Origin: Neocallimastix lanati (nom. inval.)
Lineage: Eukaryota > Neocallimastigomycota > Neocallimastigomycetes > Neocallimastigales > Neocallimastigaceae
DNA length: 64,000 nt
Direction of reading: 5' to 3'
Assembly (NCBI GenBank): GCA_016946835.1
Contig: JACVTC010000055.1
Coordinates: 489,001 to 553,000 of the forward strand
Below are positions 1 to 13,259 of the stretch, one piece after another; within the stretch, counting starts at the first letter, position 1, and the number at the start of each line of letters is the position of its first letter. The notes beneath the pieces were generated by a model. The model did no database searches, had not been told where the DNA came from, and saw nothing but the letters and a program-made list of their open reading frames with translations. The position numbers and the translations under genes are program-made.

Positions 1-140
1 AAAAAAAAAGAAAAGGAAAAAAAAATAAAAATTATTAATTTTAATCTTAGAATTGGGATAATCTTATTTAGAATGAATTAAAAAAAAAAAAAATTATATT
101 AAATTTTTTTTTTTTTACTTTTATTAAAAAAATTAAAAAC

Positions 141-176
<36 letters not shown>

Positions 177-498
177 GGTAATGTAATTAATTATTATTTT
201 TATTATAACTGAAAATTGTAATTTATTAATATTAATTATTATTTATTAATAATAAATATTATATATAAATAGAAAGTTTTTTCATTTCTTTTTTTTTTTT
301 CTCATATTATTTTATAATTAAAAAATAATATTTTTTTTTAATATTAGTAAATATAATTAATTGTTTGCTGGAACGAACTATTAAGTTTTCATATTTATAG
401 TTATTGAATTTTTATAAAATATATATTAAACTTTAAAAAAAAAAAAAAAAACAATAATAATAAATATATTAAAAAAAAAAAAAACAGAAAAATAAAAA
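1..498. other. AT-rich upstream region of the GH48 gene
   Basis: This stretch is almost entirely A/T with poly-A and poly-T runs and no convincing gene. A TATA-like stretch lies at 261-270, and a less AT-rich patch at 361-385 breaks the monotony. The bases before the GH48 start codon are A-rich, a favourable context for initiation. No promoter element can be assigned with confidence. Confidence 0.4.
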
Positions 499-2763
499 AT
501 GCCATCTATTAGATCTGCTCTCACAATTCTTAGCGCTGCTGCTGTTATGGCTGCTCCAATGAAGAAGCGTGCTTCTGATGAATATGCTCAAAGAGTTATT
601 GATACTTACAATGCCGTTACTGGTAATGGAAGTTACAATTCTGATTACTTCTCACCAGAAAATGTTCCATACCACTCAATTGAAACCATGATGGTTGAAG
701 CTCCAGATTACGGTCATGAATCTGTTTCTGAAACTTATTCCTTCTGGGTTTGGTTAGAAGCTATTAATGGTAAGATGACTGGTGATTACAAGGGTGTTGA
801 AACTGCTTGGAGTTTCTTAGAGAAGCATCTTATTCCAAATAGTAAGAATCAACCAGGTATGAGTAGATATAATACTTCTTCTCCAGCTACTTATGCCCCA
901 GAAGATGATGATATTACTAACTATCCAGCTCGTCTTGTTTTCCAAGACGGTATTGTTGGTGAAGATCCAATCGCTAAAGAACTTCAACAAGCCTATGGTA
1001 CTTGGGATATCTACGCTATGCACTGGATCATTGATGGTGATAACTGGTATGGTTATGGTCAAAATGGTGATGGTACCTCTAAGCCATCCTTCATTAATAC
1101 TTTCCAACGTGGTGCCTCTGAATCCGCTTGGAAAACTGTTCCACACCCATGTTGGGAAGAAATGAAATGGGGTGGTCGTAATGGTTTCTTAGATCTTTTC
1201 ACTGGTGATAACAGTTACTCTAAACAATGGAGATACACTGCTGCTCCAGATGCTGATTCTCGTGCTATTCAAGCTGCTTACTTTGCTTACATCTGGGCTA
1301 AAGAAGATGGTCAAAATCTTTCCTCCCTTGCTTCTAAGGCTGCTAAGCTTGGTGATTACTTACGTTACGCCCAATACGATAAATACTTCAAGAAGATTGG
1401 TAACTGTATCGGCTATCAACAATGTCAAGCTGGTCGTGGCAAAAACTCTGCTCACTACCTTATTTCTTGGTACTTCTCTTGGGGTGGTGGTCTCCAAGGT
1501 GATTGGTCATGGAGAATTGGTTCCTCTCACACTCACACCGGTTACCAAAACCCATTAGCCGCCTGGATTCTTTCTACTCAATCTGCTTTCAAGCCAAAGG
1601 GTTCCACTGCTGTTAAGGATTGGACGACTTCCTTAGATCGTCAATTAGAATTATTCAGATGGTTACAAGCTGCCGAAGGTTGTATTGCTGGTGGTGCCAC
1701 TAACTCATGGCAAGGTCACTACGCTCAACCACCAAGTGAAATTACTTCCTTCTACGGTATGTACTACGATTGGCAACCAGTTTACCACGATCCACCATCC
1801 AACAACTGGACTGGTATGCAAGGTTGGGGTATGGAACGTGTCTGTTCTCTTTACTACCTTTCTGGTAACGAAAAGGCTGGAAAGGTTTGTCAAGAATGGG
1901 CTAAATGGGTCAAGAACAATGTTCGTGTCAACGGTAGCGAAATTGTTCATGCCACTAACTTCGAATGGTCCGGTAACCCAGATGAATGGAAGGCCTCCAA
2001 CTTTAACAAATCTGGTCTTAACGCTTCCCTTCACGGTGCCGTTTCCTCTGAAGGTATTGATCTTGGTTCTATCGCCTCTATCATTAAGGGTTTAATGTGG
2101 GTTTCCATGAAGGATAATGATCAAGAAGGTATTGATCTTTCCGTTCAAGTTATGGATGCCATTGAACAATACAAGGATCAATATGGTTATGGAGTTGAAG
2201 AAGCTCGTGAAGATTACATTAAGTTTAATGAAGAAGTTTACATTCCAAGTGGTTGGACTGGTAAGAATGCTCAAGGTGCTAACATCAGAAATGGTGTGAA
2301 GTTCATTGATATTCGTCCAAAGTATAAGGAAGATCCAGACTGGGCTCAAGTTGAAAACTTCCTTAACGGTGGTGAAGCTCCAAGATTCACTTACCACAGA
2401 TTCTGGGCTCAAACTGAAATTGCTGTTGCTAATGGTCTTATCTCTATTTATGGTTTAAGTAACGGTGGTTCCACCATTTCTCCATCTAAACCAGGAAAAT
2501 GTTCTGCTTCCATCACTGCTCAAGGTTACAAGTGTTGTTCTGCTAATTGTGAAGTCGTTTACACTGATAATGATGGTGACTGGGGTGTTGAAAACAATGA
2601 ATGGTGTGGTTGTGGTGGTGCTCCAACTGAAACCTGCTCTTCTTCCATTACCGCTCAAGGTTACAAGTGCTGTTCTTCCTGCGGTACCGTCTACTACACT
2701 GATGGTGATGGTGATTGGGGTGTTGAAAACGGTAACTGGTGTGGTATGCCAACCAACTGTTAA
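499..2763 (+). CDS. Secreted GH48 cellulase with two fungal dockerins
   Basis: Single-exon gene for a 754-aa secreted cellulosomal exoglucanase (glycoside hydrolase family 48), expected to release cellobiose processively from crystalline cellulose. Residues 1-19 form a signal peptide, followed by a Lys-Lys-Arg site near residue 24 that suggests propeptide removal. The GH48 module spans about residues 28-655. It contains the APDYGH...SET motif, where Glu78 aligns with the family's catalytic acid, and the motif APDADSRA with Asp251/Asp253 near the proposed base position. Two cysteine-rich fungal dockerins (CBM10-like) follow at about 666-710 and 711-754, each with GYKCC and DGDWGVEN motifs; these anchor enzymes to fungal scaffoldins. 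The coding region is far less AT-rich than its surroundings and favours GGT, AAG and CCA codons, which fits strong expression. It has no intron, unlike the other conserved genes here. Fungal GH48 enzymes are usually regarded as acquired from bacteria. The first ATG fits the signal peptide. Confidence 0.95.
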   Translation: MPSIRSALTILSAAAVMAAPMKKRASDEYAQRVIDTYNAVTGNGSYNSDYFSPENVPYHSIETMMVEAPDYGHESVSETYSFWVWLEAINGKMTGDYKGVETAWSFLEKHLIPNSKNQPGMSRYNTSSPATYAPEDDDITNYPARLVFQDGIVGEDPIAKELQQAYGTWDIYAMHWIIDGDNWYGYGQNGDGTSKPSFINTFQRGASESAWKTVPHPCWEEMKWGGRNGFLDLFTGDNSYSKQWRYTAAPDADSRAIQAAYFAYIWAKEDGQNLSSLASKAAKLGDYLRYAQYDKYFKKIGNCIGYQQCQAGRGKNSAHYLISWYFSWGGGLQGDWSWRIGSSHTHTGYQNPLAAWILSTQSAFKPKGSTAVKDWTTSLDRQLELFRWLQAAEGCIAGGATNSWQGHYAQPPSEITSFYGMYYDWQPVYHDPPSNNWTGMQGWGMERVCSLYYLSGNEKAGKVCQEWAKWVKNNVRVNGSEIVHATNFEWSGNPDEWKASNFNKSGLNASLHGAVSSEGIDLGSIASIIKGLMWVSMKDNDQEGIDLSVQVMDAIEQYKDQYGYGVEEAREDYIKFNEEVYIPSGWTGKNAQGANIRNGVKFIDIRPKYKEDPDWAQVENFLNGGEAPRFTYHRFWAQTEIAVANGLISIYGLSNGGSTISPSKPGKCSASITAQGYKCCSANCEVVYTDNDGDWGVENNEWCGCGGAPTETCSSSITAQGYKCCSSCGTVYYTDGDGDWGVENGNWCGMPTNC

Positions 2764-3414
2764 GTCATCCATTTAATATAACTTAATCAATCATTTTGCC
2801 ATTTATTGTTATTTTTATACATTTTTTTTTCTTTTTATATTAACTTAGCACCTAACTCTCCCATCATTCAATCAATAATTCATCTAATAAATTTCATTTT
2901 AAAAAAAAGAATTCAATAAATTTTAATAATAAAATGAAAACTAAAAACATGTATTATATAAATGTAATTCAAAAAAAAAAAAAAATGTTTTTATACATTT
3001 TTTAAAATGAAAATTATTTTTTTTAAAAAAAAATAATATATATTAAAAATAAAAAAAAATAATTTTTAATAAATAAAATTAATATTAAAAAAATATTAAT
3101 TAATAATAATTTTTTTTTTTTTTTTTTTCAAATGTAAATTTATTAAAAGTTAAGGTTTATAATTGTTATTATTAATAATATTATTATTATTTTATTAAAA
3201 TTTAAAATTATTAAAAGTTAGTGTTTATAATTTTTGTTATTAAATTAACATAGATATATTTAATATAACTATTTATGAACGTTTTTATTGTAGGAATATT
3301 GCTATTTAATTATTTAAAGTATCATTAATATATTTTAATTTATATATATATATATATTTTTTTTAAAAAAAAAAAAAAAAGATTTAAACTAAATTTTTTT
3401 ATAATAGAAATAGT
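2764..3414. other. AT-rich 3' flank of the GH48 gene
   Basis: No gene is seen. An AATAAA at 2886-2891, about 125 bp after the stop codon, is a possible polyadenylation signal, but such motifs are frequent by chance here. The rest is A/T runs and TTA/AAT stretches. Confidence 0.35.
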
Positions 3415-3609
3415 ATTTGACAAGGGTTGCTATTCCAACGGAATAAGCGTAAACTAACCAGGAGCGGTTAGTTTACAGTTAAAATAGGCTAGCAGGGTCA
3501 AATGCCTCGGAAGGGAAGAAGACCCAGAATTTCTTTTTTCAGATAGTTCAATTCAAACCCTAATCTCATCCGAAATAAGTAATCTTGGAGGCGAGGTTCG
3601 TTGCCTATG

Positions 3610-3644
<35 letters not shown>

Positions 3645-3726
3645 AATATTACTTATATTACTTTTTTTTTTTTTTATTTCATATTACTATTTTAAATATT
3701 ATTTTTTGTTCTAATTGGACAAATGA

Positions 3727-3780
<54 letters not shown>
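3415..3780 (+). repeat. Dispersed repeat copy 1 (SINE or LINE 3' end)
   Basis: A less AT-rich block starts at about 3415 with TTTGACAAGGGTTGCTATTC and continues through AACTAACCAGGAGCG and GAGGTTCGTTGCC into a long poly-T. After that comes a segment containing CTAATTGGACAAATGAT. The same order of segments is found on the opposite strand at 32390-32708, so this is a dispersed element. No coding potential is seen. It could be a SINE or the untranslated 3' end of a LINE; the copy at 32390 lies beside LINE coding remnants. Orientation is uncertain. Confidence 0.7.
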
Positions 3781-3789
<9 letters not shown>

Positions 3790-4027
3790 AAATAAAAATA
3801 TTCATGTCATTAATAAATAACAATTAAAATTCACGATAATTGTGACTGTTAAAAAAAAAAAAATTATTATAGAAATCATATACATATATTTCATGTTTGG
3901 TAAAAGAGATTGAAAATATTGAAACAACTTATTTTTTTTTATAAAGGAAAAAAACAAAAAAAAAAACAAAAAAAAAAAAAAATAAGAATGATTTTACTTT
4001 AGGAAAATAAATATATAATATTTATAA

Positions 4028-4030
4028 TAA

Positions 4031-4113
<83 letters not shown>

Positions 4114-4134
4114 ACAATTAAACAAATAAATAAA
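4028..4134. repeat. (AAAT)n microsatellite
   Basis: About 85 bp of uninterrupted TAAA/AAAT tetranucleotides, followed by a few variant units with C substitutions. Confidence 0.9.
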
Positions 4135-4557
4135 TAATAAATAAATAATTAATTACATTTTATATAATAAAATATTTTTTATTATTAATTATTAATATAT
4201 CTATCAATTTGTATATATATATATAATTAAAAAACTGATTGATAAATGTATTGGTTCTCACATCTAGGTTATAATAAAAGGTAATAGAAAATTTGTTGTC
4301 ACGTCACTCTTTCTGGTTTTGAATGTTAGTATCTTTATATTCCTTTTTAAAATTCTATAATTCAAAATAATATATTTAGAGTTTAAATATACATAAAAAT
4401 TTTTTATTTATAAAATTTTATATTATATATTATAAACCATTTAATTTATGTATTATGTTTATCAAAAAAAAATAAAGATAAGATGTTACAGAGTAATAAG
4501 TATTTTATTTAATATTTTTTATCGATTTTTAATAGAATATGAAGACTATTTTAAATA

Positions 4558-4612
<55 letters not shown>

Positions 4613-4654
4613 AAAAAAAGAAATAAATTAAATTAATATAAATTAAAATAAATT

Positions 4655-4815
4655 ATAATAATTAATAGAATATGGAATATAATTAAAGTACAGATTGAAT
4701 AAAATAAAATAAAATAAATAGTAGAAATAGAAATGTACAGATTGAATAAAAAATAAAAAAAAAATAAAAAAAAAATAAAAATAAAATAAAATAAAATAAA
4801 ATAAATAATAGAATA
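4655..4815. repeat. Short block of the GTACAGATTGAAT satellite
   Basis: It contains two copies of the unit GTACAGATTGAATAAAA plus AAATAGTAGAAATAGAAATG linkers and AAAAT pentamers. The same unit makes up the large inverted arrays at 58990-61195, so this is a distant small member of that family. Confidence 0.75.
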
Positions 4816-5370
4816 TTGAATCATATCCTAACTACCCATGCCATGTAAATTTGTTTTATTTTTAAAATTAATATTATTAAATATATATATATATATATAT
4901 ATATTTTTATTACTTTAACAAAAAATATTAAAAGATATCTTTAAAATTAAATATTATTAAATATTATTTTATTATTATTATAACAAAAAATAATAAAACA
5001 TATCTTTGAAATTAAATATTATTTTGCTATAAACAAATAGTATTAAAATAAATATTTAAAATTAAAAATTATTAAATTATTTTTTTTTTATTCTTTTCAC
5101 AAAAAATTACCACTAAAATATATCTTAAAATTATCTAATTATTAAATATAATGAAAATGAAAAATAAATAAATAATATATATATATATATATATTATATA
5201 ATTATAGATATAAATTATATATTCATAACAATATAGATTTTGTAATTTTTTATTTTTATGTTTATATATATTTTATGATTATCCTATTATAAAAATATTT
5301 TATCATGTAATTATTAACTATATATTTAAATATTTATATATATATATATGTAAAATACTACGATACAAAT

Positions 5371-5406
<36 letters not shown>

Positions 5407-5543
5407 GAAAGAAAAAATAAAAAATACAAATAAATAATAAATGAATTATTAAATAAACATATAAATAAACATATAAATAAACATAAAAATAAATAAATAA
5501 ATTGTTATATATTAATATAAAATAAAAAATAATAAAGGAAAAA

Positions 5544-5586
<43 letters not shown>

Positions 5587-5670
5587 ATATATTAAATAGT
5601 AATAAATTATTATAATTTTTCTATTAACGAAAAAAAAAAAAAAAAAAAATTTTTTTTTTTTTTTTTTTTA

Positions 5671-6713
5671 TTAAGAAAGATTTATTTTTGAATAGGAAAC
5701 AACTTCTTGTTGACAACAGGGGCAACGTTTATAATTTCTAAAAGTCATGATTTCTCTACAATCATCACAAACACTAAGACAACCACATGGCCATAATACA
5801 ATTTCTCTTTGAGCGTCAAAACAAACGACACATGTTCTACGATAGAATTCATATGGATCTTCCATTTTTTCTTCTTCTGTATCATTATTATTATCCTTAT
5901 CATTAGTATTACTATTACTAGCATAACTATTGGAATTATTACTATTACCATCATTACCACTACTACCACTATTACCACTACTACTACTACTACTACTTTC
6001 CTCTAATGATAAATCATTAGAACGATGATGATGATGATTATGCGAGAAAATATTAAATTTTTTTAGATTATTCTTCCATTTTTCTTTTATATTTTTTTCC
6101 ATAGGATTCTCTGAAGATTTTATGGATTCATTACTTTTACATTTTGAAAGGGAGGCTAACGTATCACGTAAAGGTAAACTATATCGGTCATTTGAACTAT
6201 TTTTTTCAGATGAAGAAATTTGTGAGGATATTTCTTCGGTGGCCGTTAAAAATTCATCAGAGTTTAATAATTTGTGATACTTTGAACGGGTAAGCATTCC
6301 TTTATTTTCTTCAATAAATCGATTTGAATCAATACTAGGACTTTGATTATCATGATCAATTATTATATTTTGATTTTTTAATTCATTAATAACATCTTTA
6401 TCTTGCATAATATCATAAAGTTCATGATATAGGGTATCCTTCGATTTATCATCGGTCATTATATTAGAATTAAGATCATCATTATCTTCAATATCACTAG
6501 GAGTTTCTGTATAAATATATGTTGGATCAACAAGAGGATCTTCATCTTCACTTTCATCATAAGTATCATATAAAAATTTTTTATAAGGATTAATTTTTGA
6601 ATTTTTATTTTTACTATGCTTTTTTTTATTGAAATTCCTTTTATGTAATTTTGAAGATGATGAAATCATTGATTTAATAAATAATTCATCTATTGATTGA
6701 TTCACTCTTTTAA

Positions 6714-6758
<45 letters not shown>

Positions 6759-8845
6759 CATTATCATAATCACTATCATTTTCATTATAATAATTAGATT
6801 TCCAATTTTTTTTTAAGAAATGAACTTTTCTTTTATTATTATAATTTTTATTATCATTTGTATTATTATTATCATCATTATTATTATTATTAAAAATGTT
6901 CTGACCTAATGAATAATTATTTCTTAAAAATATATGATTTCGTAAAATTGATGAAAAATTTTGTGAACTAAATAGATTAAAAAAATTATTTGATTTATTT
7001 TTTTTATTCGATGATATTTTACTAGAATTCGATTTACCTAATTTTGAAATTTCAAATTCTTTAGATTGTGCGTCATTAAAATTTGATTTATAAATATTTC
7101 TATATTCATCATAGTTTGGATTGATCCAATTTTGATATTTAAAGTTTGAATTCTCTATTTTTTGTTGTGTATCTGTATCAATGTAGTAATTATCATTCAA
7201 AGTATTTGAATCAAATTCATTATTACTATTCGATAAACTTTTTTTAAATAGGGAGAACTTTGAATTCATTAAACTTCTGTTGGATTGCTTTTTATTTTTA
7301 AATAAATTATAATAATAATAAGATGTTGGGAGGGATACTACATTAGAGCGATAATTATATCCATTTGTTCTTTCAATACGAAGTGTTTGTTCGGCAAGTT
7401 GAAATAATATGGTATGACAATCATCTTTTAGGGTAAAATCTCTTAATCTTAATTTCATTGTATGTTTAAAGTCATTTATATTCCTATCTACAAAGTATTT
7501 TAAAAATTGAAATAGGAAATATACAAAAACTGAAAACATAAGAATAAACTCCATGATACGCCAAAAACTCTTGATATTAGTATAAATAAATAAATCAATC
7601 AATCATTAAATATACATTTATTAAAAACTATATTAATAAAACTTCTTGCTATTATATGAAATTAACTTACTAATATTTTTGGATAACCCTTTCCGTTAGA
7701 CCAAAGGTAATATACAAAATAAAAAAAGTCAGTTGAACGATATAAAACAGATAATATAAGCATTAGGTATTTCTCAATTTCAAATATTTTAATCATAAAT
7801 ATTAATGAAGAAAAAATGGCCCTGATAAAGAAAATTACAATTGTTGATGTTGAGCGATTAAAATATAACAATATAGAAGTTTCATAATCAATCTTTTATA
7901 TATATATATAAATATATGTATATAAAATAATAATAACAATAGCAAAATGAATATTACAATTTAAAATAAAATAATTTTTATTTTTTTATAAAATTTAATT
8001 AGTTTGATATTTAATTATTTTTATTTTGATAATTAGAAAGTAAAATATAAAATGTTTTAAATACTTCAAATGAAGCAGCTCTTGCGTTTCCCTGCTGATA
8101 CCACGCAATAAATAAATTTTTGATAGCATTTACACAAGATAACAAGAAATAAATTTGAAAAAGACTATCTGGGTCTAAATTTGGCTTTATATATTTATTA
8201 TTGTATATTATTTCTAATAAGGGTGATGGTAATTTATTGACAATTTTATTGAAATTTATGAAATTTACAAATTTCATAAAAAAAGGCTCCTCTTCTTCTA
8301 AAAGAATTAAATATATACTTTGAGAAATATAAGCTAGAACTACTAATATTGGTAAATGAATCAAAAATTTATTAATTATAGATAATTTTTGTGGTCTTTT
8401 TCTTGGTAAAGATTTTCTTAAATATAACCATAATATTGTCTATCAGTTATAAATATTTACGAAAATTATTTAAAAAAATTATTAGAAATAGTAATAATTT
8501 ATTAAATATATAATAAAACTATAATTTTTTTTTTTTTTTTTAATAAATAATTTCATTAGTTTATTAAATAATAAATTAAGAATAAATCATTTATAAAATA
8601 TCTTTAATAAACCATTTATAAAATATCTTTATATAAACAATTTATAAAATATCTTTAAATAAAAAACTTATGAAATATCTTTATATATTTAGTTTATTTT
8701 TAATATAGTAAGATGTAATATAATCCATTATACTATAAATTATATATATTTATAGATTATTTTTTTATACCGTAGTTCCTGCCATTAAAAAGTATTCTGA
8801 AATAAAATACTTAGGTAATAGATATAAATTTTCTTTAAAATCCAT
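5671..8845 (-). CDS. Multi-pass membrane RING-finger E3 ligase, Asi-like
   Basis: Four-exon minus-strand gene. Exons are 8771-8845, 8065-8439, 7671-7892 and 5671-7569, all joined in phase 0, giving 856 aa. Donors are GTATAA, GTATTT and GTAAGT. The last intron has a TACTAAT branch-like site. The first about 270 residues hold several hydrophobic segments with a basic loop (RKSLPRKRPQK). A long Asn/Ser/Lys-rich region with polyAsn, polySer and poly-His tracts follows. The C-terminus (residues about 804-843) is a RING with CVVC, WPCGC, CDDC and CPCC, all cysteines with no histidine ligand. The phrase IVLWPCGC...VCDDCR resembles the RING of Asi1/Asi3, inner-nuclear-membrane ubiquitin ligases of yeasts, and related ascomycete proteins. 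Predicted role: membrane-anchored E3 ubiquitin ligase. The ATG at 7602 is intronic and is not the real start. Exon 2's donor is the weakest junction. Confidence 0.78.
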
Positions 8846-9753
<908 letters not shown>

Positions 9754-9832
9754 ATGTATCATGATTATCAAGTGGATCTTTTAATTTCAAAATTAAAAAG
9801 AAGGTTAATAATATGAAGTTATTTATTTTATC

Positions 9833-9884
<52 letters not shown>

Positions 9885-11769
9885 ATTTAACATTGATATT
9901 TTGTAAAATTTGAATTATTTTATAAAATTAAAAATAAAAAAATTATTTATATAATTATTATAACTATTATTATTATATATTATTATTATTAATATTATTA
10001 TAAATGTAATTACATAAATAAAGACAAATTGTCAATTCAGGTCAAGCAGCAATTCAAACAGCTTATTTAATGAGAAAAGTAATTGCTGCCACGAAAAGTC
10101 ATCAAGCTGATAAATTAATAGATACTGTTAAGGAAATTGGAAAAAGATTAGTTTCAGCCCAACCAATGGGTAAATAAATAAAAAAATCTTCCATAGAAAT
10201 TGAATAAAAAACAATTTTATATTTTTTTCATTGATTTATTTTAAATGCAAAAATATTTTATGTAAATAGAGTTAGTCGTAGGTAATATTATTAGAAGAGT
10301 TTTACATATAATTCGTGAAGAGTATACTACAATTATGAAGCAAGAACAAAATAAAATTCCACAATTTCCAAGTTCATCTTCAACAATGTTTAATTTACTT
10401 GAAACTTCTGATGATATTGATTATTCAAATACTTTTTATGATATCCTTATGATACATTTATTAAATAATAAATATAAATAATTATAATAATTTTAATTCT
10501 CAATATATAATGAAATTTATAATTTTATTCTTTAACAAATATATATACATTTCAAGCAATTAGTTATTGATGGTATTAAAGATTTAATTGATGAATTAGA
10601 AACTCAACAACAGAATATTGCAAATCAAGCCTTGGAACACATTCATTCAAAGTATGGTTAAAATAATAATAAAACTATTTATATATTAGTAAACAAATAT
10701 TAAAAATATTTAAATTTAAATTTATATAAATTTTAAATAATATTTAAAACTACTTTAAAACATATATTGTTTTAATGTTTTAATATTATAAATATTGAAA
10801 TAAAATTAAATTATCATTCAGTGAAATTATTATGACTCTAAATAATTCCGAAACAGTTCAAAACTATTTAAAACAAGCGGCAAAAACAAGAACATTCCAA
10901 GTTATTGTTGCTGATACTTCACCAACGTGAATAAAAAAAATTTTTTTTTAGATATAATATTGAAATAAAAAAAAATAAGCAGTTATTAACTAATAATTTA
11001 TTATTTTGTATATAAAATTTATATTTATCAATTAAATTAGTCATGAAGGACAAGTTATGGCTAAAGCTTTAGCATCTGCTGGTATTGAAACTACTTTAAT
11101 ACCAGATTCAGCTATTTTTGCTGTTATGTCTAGAGTTAATAAGGTTATTCTTGGTAGTCATACAGTTACTGCAAATGGTGGACTTATTGCATGTACTGGT
11201 AGTCGTATTGTTGCTACTGCTGCTAAATACCATTCCACTCCAGTAGTTGTTTGTATTGGTTTATATAAACTTTCTCCTCAATACCCATTTGATATTGAAG
11301 AATATAATCTCTGTGTATCACCAGATCAAGTATATACATATGATGAAGGTAAAATATTTTTAAAAATAAATTGTTCTATACTTAATATTATTATATTAAT
11401 TATTTAATTATCATATATATATATGATAATATTATATTTTAAATTTTAAATTATTTAGGTGACATATTAGAAAAGGTCGACATTATTAATCCTTATTATG
11501 AATACGTACCACCTGAATTAGTTAGTTTATTTATTACAAATGTGTAAGTATTTAATTAAAAGATTAAATACATTAAATAAATACTATTCACTTTATTATA
11601 TTATTAAAAATTTCTTTTTATTTATATTAATAATATATAATTATATATATATATAATTTATTATTTTGATTATTAAATTCAATTACATAATAATAGAGGT
11701 CCACAACCACCAACATATATGTATAGATTATTGAATGAATTCTATTCAAAGGAAGATTTTGAAATTTAA
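9754..11769 (+). CDS. GCD7: Translation initiation factor eIF2B subunit beta
   Basis: Eight exons: 9754-9803, 10024-10169, 10270-10440, 10549-10651, 10822-10926, 11041-11348, 11459-11543 and 11697-11769. They join in frame to give 346 aa, close to the usual length of about 350-380. eIF2B is the guanine-nucleotide exchange factor for eIF2; beta belongs to its regulatory alpha-beta-delta core. Family signatures are VGNIIRRVLHIIREEY, NIANQALEHIHSNE, SAGIETTLIPDSAIFAVMSR and, at the C-terminus, YVPPELVSLFITN and GPQPPTYMYRLLNEFYS. Six introns use GT-AG. The third (10441-10548) has no GT near the junction and is read as a U12-type AT-AC intron, the only choice found that keeps the frame and restores the conserved sequence. 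The gene appears intact. Confidence 0.95.
10441..10548 (+). other. U12-type AT-AC intron in eIF2B beta
   Basis: The 108-bp intron begins ATATCCTTAT, the exact 5' splice-site consensus of AT-AC minor-spliceosome introns. It has TTCTTTAAC at 10528-10536, one mismatch from the U12 branch-site consensus TTCCTTAAC, and ends in AC. The presumed branch A at 10535 lies 13 nt before the exon, inside the usual narrow window. Joining G (10440) to AT (10549) makes a GAT codon and the protein reads DFKQLVIDGIKDL, in line with the family. No GT donor is found close to this junction. Confidence 0.88.
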
Positions 11770-11971
11770 ATTACTTAAAATAATATTAGTTAACAAATAG
11801 TTATATCAATTATTTAAAAAAAAAAAATAATTATAAATTTTTTATAAAATTAATTTTATTTATTTATTTAATTTTTTTTTTTTTACTTCTTTAAAATATA
11901 TCTATAAAATAAATAATATTATAATATTAAATTAATAGTAAAATTTTAAAACTTTAGGAACAAACCAAACC

Positions 11972-12014
<43 letters not shown>

Positions 12015-13259
12015 AAGAAAAAAAAAATTTTTTTTTTTATTTTAATTTTAAAAATTATAGATTTATTTTCAATTACAAATATAGTTAATTATATAGTTAT
12101 ACATTTAATAATTAATAATATTAAATAAATTAATAAATATCATTTTAAGTTCTTTTACCTGAAAGATTCTTATTCTTATTCTTCTTATTATTATATATAA
12201 AGATAAATTTATAATATAATTAAATAAATAAAGATTGCAAAATTATTTCAAAATTATTAAATACTTATAAGTAAATTAAATTAATCATTAATATTATAAG
12301 TGTTTTATATATTATTTGCTTTATTAAATATTATCATAAAATAATTTTAAATATTATTAATTAAATATTAAAAATTCCATACTGTTAAAAATTTTCCCAT
12401 TATAATAAGATCAATCAATTATTTATAAAAAACATATAAATGATATAATTTAAAATTGTAAAACTTTTAATATAAAAAAAAAATTTTCTATAAAGTATAT
12501 TATAAAAATAAAATTGGAAAAAAAGTTTTAAAGAATTATGGTTTATTTTTAATATTTGTTATTTGACATTTTATACAATAGTTTATTATATATTAAATTG
12601 TAAAACTTTCGTAATAATTCTGAAAAGATAATTTAAGTATTTATATAAAAAGTGATTCTTTTCCATATTTCATAAAAAATTTTTTAAATATATATGTATA
12701 ATTTTTATATTTATAAAACTTTGATTTATAGTAATAAAATTTGAATTTTTATATTACTTTCGAAATTAATATATTGTAGAATATATATTATATATATCCA
12801 TAATATATATTAATTACATTTACCATAAAATTTAATATATTGTTTTATTTTATTTTTGTTTTTTTTAAAAAATAAACCAAATAAAATTTATTAATAGTTA
12901 TTTTATGTAATTATAAACAATATTTAAAATTTATTATTGCTTTATTGTATTAAATAATTATCCTGTTATAAATAATATATATATTTTTAAATTTAAATTT
13001 TATAAAATTTATTTATATATTTTAATAAAAGAGAAATTTCATTTAAATAAAACCATTTTTAAATAATAATTTTATATAACAGAATTATCGAAAAAGAAGA
13101 TAACATTAAAAGTTTAAATAAAAAAAGTTGAATAGATTTATGCATTTTTTTTTTTTTATTTTTTTTTTTAAAAAAAAACTATTAATTAATTAATTTATTA
13201 ATAAATTTTATAACTATTAACATTAAATTTATAATATCTATCATTACAATAATATGTAC
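11770..13259. other. AT-rich intergenic region, no gene seen
   Basis: About 1.5 kb of very AT-rich DNA with a poly-A run at 11980-12012. No open frame with recognisable content is seen. Upstream exons of the transportin fossil would be expected near the right end, but none could be found. Confidence 0.5.

Larger units (their letters stand above)
3781..5670. other. Gene-free AT-rich stretch
   Basis: No gene is seen. It contains homopolymer T and A runs, TA dinucleotide runs, an AAAT array and a short satellite block (both listed separately). Short open frames here come from the repeats. Confidence 0.5.

Noticed and set aside
7570-7602. ATG at 7602 as start of the RING protein
   Set aside because: It lies inside an intron with a TACTAAT branch-like site and AG acceptor. 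Upstream exons in phase extend the protein to an ATG at 8845.
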